The notes beneath the pieces are model-generated. The model had not been told where the DNA came from and did no database searches. It saw only the letters and a program-made list of their open reading frames with translations. 25,528 nucleotides of DNA from a virus: the IMG/VR virus record IMGVR_UViG_3300007344_000212, positions 1 through 25,528 of that record, one strand, 5' to 3'. The position numbers and the translations under genes are program-made. Shown one piece after another: positions 1-7,298 of the stretch (positions within the stretch are counted from its first letter, which is position 1; every line of letters begins with the position of its first letter).

Positions 1-462
1 CCTGATGTAGATTATCTTACTGGTAATCACTCTGCTCTTCCAGTTCGACAAGCACAAGAAGCGGGGCTTCCTCCTTCTATGGTCTTGTCACTAGCAGAGA
101 TCTTAGATTTACCAGATACTTGGAATGTGCTGCCTAGATATACTGATCTTATTATTGATGATGTAATCTATCGTCATGGTGATAAGGGTCGAAGCAACCA
201 AACAAACGCAGCATTCCTTAATGCACAGAATGAATTCATGTCTGTTGTACAAGGACACATGCATTCCCAAGGTGGAGTTCTCTATGGTGCAAACCAATCA
301 AAGAGATACTTCGGTATGCAGGTAGGGTGTGGAACTGACCCACGTTCTCCCTATCTAAATTACAGCAAGATCTACAGCAAGCGTCCTATGCTAGGATGCG
401 GTGTTGTACTAGATGGTGAAAGAGCTATCTTCGAGCCTTTATTCCTCGAAGAGTGGCGTTGA
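1..462 (+). CDS. Calcineurin-like metallophosphoesterase, C-terminal part (5' end outside window)
   Basis: The reading frame is open from base 1, so the gene is cut by the window start; about 153 C-terminal residues are visible. Residues encoded near bases 22-30 read G-N-H, the metal-binding motif of calcineurin-like phosphoesterases. Downstream are an H-G-D-K-G segment and V-V-Q-G-H-M-H-S, which matches the family's last metal-binding motif (GHxH). These enzymes hydrolyse phosphomono- or diesters at a dinuclear metal centre; phage versions are common near replication genes but their substrate is usually unknown. The N-terminal motifs (DxH, GDxxD) would lie upstream and cannot be checked. An internal ATG at 79 exists, but starting there would lose the GNH motif. 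The family is well supported; the substrate is not. Confidence 0.8.
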   Translation, partial: PDVDYLTGNHSALPVRQAQEAGLPPSMVLSLAEILDLPDTWNVLPRYTDLIIDDVIYRHGDKGRSNQTNAAFLNAQNEFMSVVQGHMHSQGGVLYGANQSKRYFGMQVGCGTDPRSPYLNYSKIYSKRPMLGCGVVLDGERAIFEPLFLEEWR

Positions 463-469
463 ATTATAT

Positions 470-504
470 TGGGAATGGTTCCCATAGCCAAGTTAAGTGT
501 TAAC
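470..504. promoter_or_regulatory. Two tandem inverted repeats in the ssb leader
   Basis: The 58-bp gap before the SSB gene holds two perfect dyads. Bases 470-484 form a 6-bp arm pair around a TGG centre (TGGGAA/TTCCCA). Bases 492-504 form a 5-bp arm pair around GTG (GTTAA/TTAAC). Neither is followed by a T-run, so they do not look like terminators. A TATATT hexamer at about 465-470 resembles a -10 box, but I see no convincing -35 box. The Shine-Dalgarno sequence AAAGGA (507-512) follows the second dyad. They could be an operator or a site for translational autocontrol by SSB; that role is inference. Confidence 0.35.
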
Positions 505-520
505 AGAAAGGACAGACACA

Positions 521-1027
521 ATGGCAAATCGTAACAATGAACTCTATTCTCCGGTCGTTGAGGTTGCATGGGCAAACCTTCGTAAGCCTGATGAGTTCCG
601 TGGTAGCAAGAAGCATGACATTCAGGTTGTTGTCAACGATGACTTCAAGAAGCAGCTTGATTCTTTCAACATGCCTCTCAACGGTACTTACACCGGCAAG
701 GAGAGCGGTGATACCATCGTCAAGGTTAAGACGACTGAGTTCACCAAGCAGAACAAGGATCAGTACGGTCGCATCGTCGATTCACGCGGCGTGAAGACCG
801 ACTACTTCCCCGCGAAGGGCGACAAGGTTCGCCTTAAGATCTGGGCACGTGAGTGGGAAGGCAAGATGAGCCTGTTCCTTAGCGGTGTGCAGGTCATCGA
901 GGCCAACAACTCCAGCAGCAGTGGCTGGGAAGCCCACGACGATGGTTTCGTGGCAGAAGAGTCATCAGCTCCGGTAGTAGACAGCGAGACTACTCCCGAT
1001 GTTAGCGATGACGATATCCCGTTCTGA
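521..1027 (+). CDS. ssb: Phage single-stranded DNA-binding protein (T7 gp2.5 position)
   Basis: This 168-aa protein coats ssDNA at the replication fork and probably organises polymerase, primase-helicase and recombination proteins. The body (about residues 1-125) is consistent with one OB-fold domain, with alternating hydrophobic strands and many Lys/Arg. A Ser/Glu/Asp-rich linker leads to the C-terminal tip D-D-D-I-P-F, which matches the protein-docking tip of bacterial SSB. The ATG at 521 is preferred over an upstream in-frame start at 497 because AAAGGA lies 8 nt before it. The gene sits immediately before the resolvase and primase-helicase, as gp2.5 does in T7. From about codon 70 the codons become C/G-ending (35 of 60 bases G+C at 781-840), as in the capsid gene, which suggests high expression. 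Identification rests on the tip, length and synteny. Confidence 0.8.
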   Translation: MANRNNELYSPVVEVAWANLRKPDEFRGSKKHDIQVVVNDDFKKQLDSFNMPLNGTYTGKESGDTIVKVKTTEFTKQNKDQYGRIVDSRGVKTDYFPAKGDKVRLKIWAREWEGKMSLFLSGVQVIEANNSSSSGWEAHDDGFVAEESSAPVVDSETTPDVSDDDIPF

Positions 1028-1431
1028 TGACGTTATTGTATGAAGCTACGTTTCCAATCAACCCCGTAGCAGCCAGCCGACCTAGAGTAACTACCAAAGG
1101 TCACTCGTATTACGCTGGTCCATACAAGAACTTTCGGAAAGATATTCAACCCCTCATTGAGGAGCTGGCCAAGGGCTTCGTGCCCTTGGTCGGCCCTCTT
1201 TCGGTGGATGTAGATATCTGGGTACAACGTCCTAAGTCTACTAAGTTGCTATCTCCCCGAGCCGATATTGATAATTATTTAAAGGCTATCTTTGATTCAT
1301 TCAATGGAATCTTATGGGAAGATGACTCGCAAATCACAATCGTACATGCTATGAAAGCATGGACTGAAAGCAACGAAGTAGAGGGTTCATTCGACATCCG
1401 TATAGAAAAAGACTGGAACTTCGATGAGTGA
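1027..1431 (+). CDS. rusA: RusA-family Holliday junction resolvase
   Basis: This 134-aa protein probably cleaves Holliday junctions or branched replication intermediates. The key block at residues 77-100 reads P-R-A-D-I-D-N-Y-x-K followed by D90 and E98-D99-D100. It matches RusA, where Asp residues of the D-x-D-N-x-x-K motif and a later Asp bind Mg2+ and a Lys is catalytic; here these would be D80, D82, K86 and D99/D100. The length fits the family (about 120-135 aa). The start ATG shares its A with the SSB stop codon (TGATG), indicating translational coupling. It occupies the place of T7 gp3 endonuclease I, so a non-homologous enzyme appears to fill the same resolving role. Confidence 0.85.
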   Translation: MTLLYEATFPINPVAASRPRVTTKGHSYYAGPYKNFRKDIQPLIEELAKGFVPLVGPLSVDVDIWVQRPKSTKLLSPRADIDNYLKAIFDSFNGILWEDDSQITIVHAMKAWTESNEVEGSFDIRIEKDWNFDE

Positions 1432-3130
1432 AGACAGTTATGTTATTGCTAGAGAGCAATGTCCCAAGTGTGCATCTCAAGGCCACGATAACTCCGAGGA
1501 CAACCTAGCAAAGTACAGCGATGGTCATGCATACTGTTATAGATGCAAGTATTATATGAAAGGTGATATGATTTCAACACCACGACAACCTATCGGCGAT
1601 TGGAAGCCTTTGTACGGAGACTACTCCGATCTCCCAGACCGTCGTCTAAATGAAGAAACACTGCGGAAGTTTGGCTACCAACAGATTAACCATCCTGAGA
1701 AAGGATGCATCCACATTGCCAACTTCTATTCCAACGGTACTCTTGTAGCACAAAAGTATCGTGGTCCTGACAAGCAGTTCAGGTGGCGAGGCGAAGCTCG
1801 TAGTGCTGGTTTGTTTGGTCAGCATTTGTTCGATGGCAGTAACAGTCGTCGATTGGTCATCACCGAAGGTGAGATCGATGCTATGTCGGTTTACCAAGTC
1901 AACGGTGGCTGGCCTGTTGTATCACTCAATGGTGGTACTGGTAATGCAGAGAACAATATCAAGGATAACCTAGAGTGGATCTCTAAGTTCCCAGAAGTTG
2001 TTCTTATGTTTGACAGCGATGATGCAGGTCGAGAGGCAGCCGTTAAGTGTGCTCAACTTCTACCGCCTGGTCGTACTAAGATTGCATCACTTCCTAGAAA
2101 GGATGCTAATGAAATGCTCCTTTCAATGGATGGCAAGGGAATTGTCAATGCAATCTTCCAAGCCAAGCTCTATAGCCCAGATGAGATCTTACATGTCAAG
2201 GATATTGCAGATTCAGATAATGAAGACATGCAAGTCTATGCCTATCCTTGGGACAAGCTTAGCGAGTTCCTTCTAGGCCAACGCAGCGGTGAGGTTAATC
2301 TGTGGTGCTCGGGTACTGGTTCAGGTAAGTCAACAATCCTACGTGAGATTGCCCACCATCATCTTGAAGAAGGTCGATCGGTAGGTATGATCATGCTAGA
2401 AGAATCTCCTGAAGAAACCAGAGATGACATGATCTCCTTGCTTATCAACAAGCCGGTTAGAGCAATTCGTGCTAATCGTATTATGAATGATCTTCGTAAG
2501 AAGATGGGCAAGGATCCTATTAACATTGAGTTTTTTGATGATATGGATCATGAGGAATACTCAGCAGCAAGAGAGCATCTTGAGTCTACCAACCTGTACA
2601 TCTATGACCATCTTGGTAACAGCGCAATGCAAAATATCATGGCTCGTATGGAGTACATGGCTATTTCATTGGGCGTAGATGTTATCATTCTTGATCACAT
2701 TACTGCACTGGCTGCGGGATTGATGGGACAAGACAGTGACGAGAATCAGAGCGAGCGCATCCTGATTGATACTGTTATGAAGCAGCTTCGATCTTTGTCC
2801 GTTCGAACTGGTGTACATGTTGATATCGTGTCTCAGCTTAAGAAGACGGATAAAGCTTTTGAGGAAGGTACTAGAATTACCTTGCAGGATCTTCGTGGTT
2901 CTGGTAGCTTAGCGTCTGTGCCAAACACCATCATTGCACTTGAGCGAGATCGTCAAGCAACGTGTGAGTATGAAGCGAATACGACTGTCGTCAGAGTTCT
3001 AAAGAATAGACTCACTGGTCGAGCAGGCGTAGCGTCTTGTTTATATTATGACCGTAAGAAGGGTAGGCTCCAAGAGGTGCCTTTCCAAATCTCTGAAGGT
3101 CATGTCGTTTTAGATCCTAATAGTAAGTAG
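1424..3130 (+). CDS. Bifunctional DNA primase-helicase (T7 gp4-like)
   Basis: This 568-aa fork protein unwinds dsDNA 5'-3' as a hexamer and makes RNA primers. Domains in order: an N-terminal zinc-binding domain with C13-x2-C16 and C38-x2-C41; a TOPRIM primase core with E148-G-E150 and D197-S-D199; a linker around 245-275; and a RecA-like DnaB-type helicase with Walker A S-G-T-G-S-G-K-S-T at 296-304, an acidic E-E-S-P-E motif at 326-330 and Walker B I-I-L-D-H at 421-425. The length is close to T7 gp4A (566 aa). The start overlaps the resolvase end by 8 nt. All catalytic motifs are intact. Because it carries its own zinc domain, it should recognise template trinucleotides for priming as gp4 does. 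Confidence 0.95.
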   Translation: MSEDSYVIAREQCPKCASQGHDNSEDNLAKYSDGHAYCYRCKYYMKGDMISTPRQPIGDWKPLYGDYSDLPDRRLNEETLRKFGYQQINHPEKGCIHIANFYSNGTLVAQKYRGPDKQFRWRGEARSAGLFGQHLFDGSNSRRLVITEGEIDAMSVYQVNGGWPVVSLNGGTGNAENNIKDNLEWISKFPEVVLMFDSDDAGREAAVKCAQLLPPGRTKIASLPRKDANEMLLSMDGKGIVNAIFQAKLYSPDEILHVKDIADSDNEDMQVYAYPWDKLSEFLLGQRSGEVNLWCSGTGSGKSTILREIAHHHLEEGRSVGMIMLEESPEETRDDMISLLINKPVRAIRANRIMNDLRKKMGKDPINIEFFDDMDHEEYSAAREHLESTNLYIYDHLGNSAMQNIMARMEYMAISLGVDVIILDHITALAAGLMGQDSDENQSERILIDTVMKQLRSLSVRTGVHVDIVSQLKKTDKAFEEGTRITLQDLRGSGSLASVPNTIIALERDRQATCEYEANTTVVRVLKNRLTGRAGVASCLYYDRKKGRLQEVPFQISEGHVVLDPNSK

Positions 3131-3143
3131 GAGAGCAGATCCC

Positions 3144-4826
3144 GTGCGACTGGTATTCGACATCGAGGCTGATAACCTGTACTGGAATGTCACGGAAGTA
3201 TACTGTATTGTAGCTCACGATATTGATACGCGCCAAACATGGAAGTTTACACCTGAAAATATCAAAGAGGGTGTTAGATTTATCATGTCAGCGGATACCC
3301 TCATCGGACATAACATAGTTACTTTCGATATTCCCGTTTTAGAAAAACTATTCAACGTGGAGTACAAGGGCAAGGTACTAGATACGCTCGTCGTTTCTAG
3401 GCTTATGTATCCTGATGTAAGACAGCATCCATTTGGAGGCAATGGTCTTAAGCAGTGGGGTCAACACCTAGGTAACTATAAGATTGAGTTCAATGATTGG
3501 TCGCATTATACAGAGGAAATGCTTGAATACTGTGTCCAAGATGTGTTACTGAACTACGATATTCTTCAAGCTCAAAAAGACTTTATCAAGGAATATGAGA
3601 AGGTTGTAAAGTTTGAGATCTTAGTTGCTCAGATTTGTTTCAAACAACAACTGCATGGGTTTGGCTACGATCTTAGTAAAGGCATCGACCTTGAACAGAT
3701 CTTGGCCATTGAACGGGCTGATCATCTAGACCAACTTCAATTGATCTTTCCTGACAAGGTAGAAGAACGATGGTCTCAAAAGACTGGTAAGCAACTGAAG
3801 TCTAAGATTACTCCGTTTAATCCACAGAGCAATATCCAAGTCTATGAACGTCTTATTGAAAAGTATCCACATGTTCGTAAGATTATTCCAGAAACTGAAA
3901 AGGGGAATCCTCAGGTTGATTCGTTGGTACTGGCTGAACTATCTAAGGCTGGGGTCACCGAGGCTGAGCAGATTCTAAAGTATCGAGATAATCTAAAGCT
4001 TGAAGGACAACTGAAAGATTGGAACGACAGAGCATCCAAATCTAAGGATGGTCGTATCCACGGTGAAGTAAACACCCAAGGTGCTGGAACAGGACGATGC
4101 ACTCATGCTAATCCAAACGTGGCTCAAGTGGCCAAGGATAAACGAATGAGAGCGTTGTGGAATCCCGGCATCAAAGACTATGTACAAGTTGGTTGTGACT
4201 TGTCTGGTCTAGAACTGAGAATGCTAGCACATTATATGTATGAATACGACAACGGCGCTTATGCCGATGTTATCTTGAACGGAGATGTTCATACAATGAA
4301 TCAGAAAGCTGCTGGTCTTGCTACAAGAGACCAAGCTAAGACCTTTATCTATGGCTTCTTGTATGGAGCTGGTGATGCAAAGATTGGCACCATTGTAGGT
4401 GGCAGTCGTAAGAAAGGTCAGGAACTAAAAGAAAAGTTCTTGGCTCAGTTACCAGCACTAAAGAAAGTCCTTGATGCCGTTCAATGGTCTTTTCTTGAAC
4501 GAGGTGAGGTTCAACTTCCTGATGGGAGATGGGTCAAATGTAGATCCGAACATGCAGCTCTAAATACTATGCTCCAAGGCGCCGGTGCCATTGTATCCAA
4601 GTATTGGATGGTGGTAGCTAATGCTAGGCTTAAACATCTAGGCAACAAAGTAATTCAAATGGCATACGTTCATGACGAATTACAATTTGCTGTACATAAA
4701 GATGCAGCCGACAAGGTCTGTAAGATCTTAGAGGCAGCTAGCTTAGAAGCTGGTGAACGTCTTGGAATCAAGATGCCGATTCATTCTGAAGCGTGCATTG
4801 GTTCTAACTGGCAGGAAACACACTAA
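3144..4826 (+). CDS. Family A DNA polymerase with 3'-5' exonuclease (T7 gp5-like)
   Basis: Replicative polymerase of 560 aa. The N-terminal proofreading exonuclease has D6-x-E8 (ExoI), H56-N57 with D62 (ExoII) and Y129-x3-D133 (ExoIII). Polymerase motifs are A at D352-L-S-G-L-E-L-R, B at R395-x3-K399-x3-Y403 with Y407-G, and C at H510-D511-E512. The start is GTG at 3144, with TAGGAG at 3128-3133 as ribosome site. It is about 140 residues shorter than T7 gp5 (704 aa), much of it lost between exonuclease and palm, so the thioredoxin-binding loop of T7 is probably absent. The residue equivalent to E. coli Pol I F762 is Tyr (Y403), as in T7; this state has been associated with virulent phages. 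Confidence 0.95.
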   Translation: MRLVFDIEADNLYWNVTEVYCIVAHDIDTRQTWKFTPENIKEGVRFIMSADTLIGHNIVTFDIPVLEKLFNVEYKGKVLDTLVVSRLMYPDVRQHPFGGNGLKQWGQHLGNYKIEFNDWSHYTEEMLEYCVQDVLLNYDILQAQKDFIKEYEKVVKFEILVAQICFKQQLHGFGYDLSKGIDLEQILAIERADHLDQLQLIFPDKVEERWSQKTGKQLKSKITPFNPQSNIQVYERLIEKYPHVRKIIPETEKGNPQVDSLVLAELSKAGVTEAEQILKYRDNLKLEGQLKDWNDRASKSKDGRIHGEVNTQGAGTGRCTHANPNVAQVAKDKRMRALWNPGIKDYVQVGCDLSGLELRMLAHYMYEYDNGAYADVILNGDVHTMNQKAAGLATRDQAKTFIYGFLYGAGDAKIGTIVGGSRKKGQELKEKFLAQLPALKKVLDAVQWSFLERGEVQLPDGRWVKCRSEHAALNTMLQGAGAIVSKYWMVVANARLKHLGNKVIQMAYVHDELQFAVHKDAADKVCKILEAASLEAGERLGIKMPIHSEACIGSNWQETH

Positions 4827-6724
4827 TGCCTACTTGGTATTCAATTAGAAACAGACTGGAGGCTGGCGAAGTAAGAGCCAGAAACTCCTTTGAACGATTC
4901 TTAACGTCGTTCATCACTTCTTATGGATGCTTGGATGTATGGTATAGATCCGTCGCTTCAGACTCTTCGGAGCTGGAGTGTCGGATCTTTTACATCCAAT
5001 CAGATGATTCCTATGTAGCTACAGAGACATGGGAACGTACGGGGGAACGCCCTGAGTTCTGGCTTCAGATGAAAGGCACTGCAGCCACAATCAGAGCCAC
5101 TATTATTTCACTGTTACCTTACATTTCACAACTCCATTCAAAGAAACGACACGGCGAATGGAACTTCGGACCAATAGAACCATTCCTTGGTGAAGGGTCT
5201 ATTACTGTTGATGTAGGAGGTAACACAATTATTACTGGTAGGTTTGGCGACATTGCTTTGTATAGCAATGGAGTTGAACTTGACTGGGAAGATATTGTAT
5301 GGGACTTTGATGGATGCGCTACAACAGCAACCTGTCCACCAACAACTTCTGTATGCTTTTCAAACTTAGGCTATCCTATTGAAGATTGTACAGGTACAGT
5401 TGGAACATGTGTACGAGGTAGCTGTGGATCGTGGATTGCAACGTATCCTGAAAGCTTAGCTGAGTGCGATGGTACTTGGTATGTTGGGGAAGACCTAACT
5501 AGCAAGACTGGTGATTACTGGGATACTGTTTTCAGTTGCCCAGATCCAACAGGAACTTGTGTTACAGGTGATTGTACACTTGGGTTTACAGCATCCTATC
5601 CAGTAACAGAAGCAGCTTGTACTGGCGACTGGTTTAAGGGCGTAGATCTTTCTAGCGAAGGTCCAGCTTATTGGGATGAATACTACAACTGCGAAGATCC
5701 AATTGGATGCTGTGTAGTAGGAACAACTTGTGACTGGGATTCTATTTCTGTTACCACTGAAAGCGAATGTACTACATTAGGTGGCACATGGACTGAAGGA
5801 GTTAAGGGTAAAGAATGTACAATAGCACAATACGAAGAAGACAATAACTGTAACCCAGCTCCTCCGCAAAGTATTTCTTATGTAGTTACTTACTATGTAA
5901 CTGATGCTCAGTTCTCAGCGCCTTTATTTCCCGGTATTGCAAGTCCTGCAGGACCTGTGTTTGATACTTCTGCATATGAAAACAATTGGTATACACATCC
6001 AGCTGTTACACCCGGTTCCCAAGTAACATGGCCTTTAGCACTACAAGCTTCGTCCCCAGATTTTTGTGCAGGCTATACGCTTAATAACTATAGCTATAAT
6101 AAAACACAAGTAAGTGGTTCGTTAACTTTGATTTACAACTTTAGTTATCTTAGTGGTGATGAAGACGAAGCTGTATACGGTATTGATAGTATTGTAGGAC
6201 ACCCTGGTTTTAATTTAAATGACCAACTCGTAACGTTTAACACCGATGTTTGGTCGGATGATGCCTGTTGTTTTCCTTTTGATTGCTGCACAACAAATCC
6301 AACGTATTGCGAAGGTATACACTACTATCAGCACTTGGGTACAATGACTACAATCAACGCTACCTTAAATGGAACACTAACTCGTACTTATAACGCAATT
6401 ACAGGCAATACTGATTACGCTGGTACAGTAACAGTACGGCCTCAGGATACTAGTCTAAGTAATACTACTATTGAATTTGGCTCTAATGTCTCATACTTTA
6501 GTACAGGAATCACAGATAGCCCTTCAAAATGGGTTTCAGCTGGTGCTGCTAGAGATGATTACCCAAAGAAAATTCACATCGGTTCTGTTACAATTCAAAA
6601 TAATACTGATGTATCTTGGGGAGATAATCTTGTCCCTTATACTTATGAAGCAGGCGCAGACGGTTTATTCTTAGCTGGTGTACAAGCATACCGTCTTACT
6701 AATACAATTTTGGAAACAGCATAA
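4826..6724 (+). CDS. Large Cys-rich repeat protein of unknown function
   Basis: I do not recognise this 632-aa protein. Three parts are visible. Residues 1-163 are a mixed domain with many aromatic and charged residues. Residues 164-342 hold about 17 Cys, organised in two complete repeats and a partial third of about 50 aa. Residues 343-632 are a Ser/Thr/Asn/Tyr-rich, beta-strand-like region with another Cys cluster at 481-495. I see no signal peptide or membrane helix. The composition looks like an extracellular or virion adhesin, not a replication enzyme, yet the gene is locked inside the replication operon: its ATG shares its A with the polymerase stop (TAATG), and its end overlaps the next gene the same way. 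It could be a virion-associated protein or a late-acquired cargo gene. The open frame is certain; the function is unknown. Confidence 0.85.
   Translation: MPTWYSIRNRLEAGEVRARNSFERFLTSFITSYGCLDVWYRSVASDSSELECRIFYIQSDDSYVATETWERTGERPEFWLQMKGTAATIRATIISLLPYISQLHSKKRHGEWNFGPIEPFLGEGSITVDVGGNTIITGRFGDIALYSNGVELDWEDIVWDFDGCATTATCPPTTSVCFSNLGYPIEDCTGTVGTCVRGSCGSWIATYPESLAECDGTWYVGEDLTSKTGDYWDTVFSCPDPTGTCVTGDCTLGFTASYPVTEAACTGDWFKGVDLSSEGPAYWDEYYNCEDPIGCCVVGTTCDWDSISVTTESECTTLGGTWTEGVKGKECTIAQYEEDNNCNPAPPQSISYVVTYYVTDAQFSAPLFPGIASPAGPVFDTSAYENNWYTHPAVTPGSQVTWPLALQASSPDFCAGYTLNNYSYNKTQVSGSLTLIYNFSYLSGDEDEAVYGIDSIVGHPGFNLNDQLVTFNTDVWSDDACCFPFDCCTTNPTYCEGIHYYQHLGTMTTINATLNGTLTRTYNAITGNTDYAGTVTVRPQDTSLSNTTIEFGSNVSYFSTGITDSPSKWVSAGAARDDYPKKIHIGSVTIQNNTDVSWGDNLVPYTYEAGADGLFLAGVQAYRLTNTILETA
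5402..5818 (+). repeat. Protein-level Cys-rich repeats, about 50 aa period
   Basis: These lie within the 632-aa protein. Repeat 1 (residues 193-242), repeat 2 (243-293) and a partial repeat 3 (294-331) each start G-x-C-V and share the order C, short gap, C, then C 14-15 residues later. Repeats 1 and 2 then have an aromatic G-x-W-x-x-G-x-D-L stretch, a Y-W-D motif and a final C-x-D-P. Cys positions are 195/200/214/238, 245/250/265/289 and 295-296/302/315/331. A degenerate unit may precede them at 168-192. The even spacing suggests a paired disulfide or metal-binding module. At DNA level the copies have diverged, so the duplication is not recent. Confidence 0.75.
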
Positions 6725-6870
6725 TGCAAGGACTAGGTGACTTACTTTATTACGTCTTTCATTACACAGGCATTCATTGGTTAGTGCATAAGTTTAGTTA
6801 CTACACTGGCTTTGAATGTGGATGTAATGCTCGACGTAAGAAACTTAATAAGAGATTTCCTTTTAAATGA
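6724..6870 (+). CDS. Small basic protein, 48 aa, unknown function
   Basis: A 48-residue frame fills the gap between the Cys-rich gene and the next gene exactly: its ATG overlaps the upstream TAA by 1 nt (TAATG), and its TGA overlaps the next ATG by 3 nt (ATGA). This double coupling is the main reason to call it real. The N-terminal 30 residues are rich in Tyr, Phe and His and mildly hydrophobic. The C-terminus has C32-G-C34 followed by N-A-R-R-K-K-L-N and a Lys/Arg/Phe tail. A C-x-C plus R-R-K-K-L-N ending looks like a small nucleic-acid- or metal-binding tail, but no function can be assigned. Confidence 0.7.
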   Translation: MQGLGDLLYYVFHYTGIHWLVHKFSYYTGFECGCNARRKKLNKRFPFK

Positions 6871-7298
6871 AACATAAAATAATTCTTCGTGGTTGGAGGG
6901 ATATCAACAACGATTGGCGATCTAGATGGCTTCGGTATGGGACTGGCGATGAATTAACTCACTGTACCTTAAGTGTTGGTGACTTAACTCTCCATGTAAA
7001 TTACAAAGGAAGTAACTGGTATCCGACTCATCGTTTGTTTAATACCTACGATAGCTACTTTGAATTACAAGATGCTATATACATAGGCGAAGTAAAACGA
7101 CCCGTTTATATCAAACCAGATCCGGGCAGTACATGGCAGGTTATCAAATGGAGATATCTGTTTGGTCCTCGACCTAATTGCTGCACTACGGCGTGTATAG
7201 ACGCGTTAAGACAAAACGGAGTCGATTGCCCTGAGCTTATAATGCCACATAAACTTATTGATTACTTTGATAATGATTATATTAGGCCTGAGCGGTAA
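6867..7298 (+). CDS. Hypothetical protein, possibly a permuted papain-fold (NlpC/P60-like) hydrolase
   Basis: This 143-aa protein shows a His in a strand context (T-H32-C-T-L-S-V-G-D) and, much later, N-C105-C106-T-T-A-C-I-D-A-L, a Cys at the head of a predicted helix. That order (His first, Cys later, near the start of a helix) is the layout of circularly permuted NlpC/P60 or LRAT-like thiol enzymes, which act on peptides, lipids or amides. This is inference from two motifs; a structural protein with chance Cys residues remains possible. It is coupled upstream by ATGA and overlaps the start of the kinase gene by 26 nt. There is no signal peptide, so if it cuts cell wall it would need a holin or delivery with the virion. 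Confidence 0.6.
   Translation: MKHKIILRGWRDINNDWRSRWLRYGTGDELTHCTLSVGDLTLHVNYKGSNWYPTHRLFNTYDSYFELQDAIYIGEVKRPVYIKPDPGSTWQVIKWRYLFGPRPNCCTTACIDALRQNGVDCPELIMPHKLIDYFDNDYIRPER

Noticed and set aside
497-520. Upstream start for ssb at 497
   Set aside because: It falls within the second dyad and before the ribosome site; ATG 521 is well placed after AAAGGA.
781-1020. Horizontal transfer of the G+C-rich part of ssb
   Set aside because: The same C-ending codon style occurs in the capsid gene, so high expression explains it more simply.
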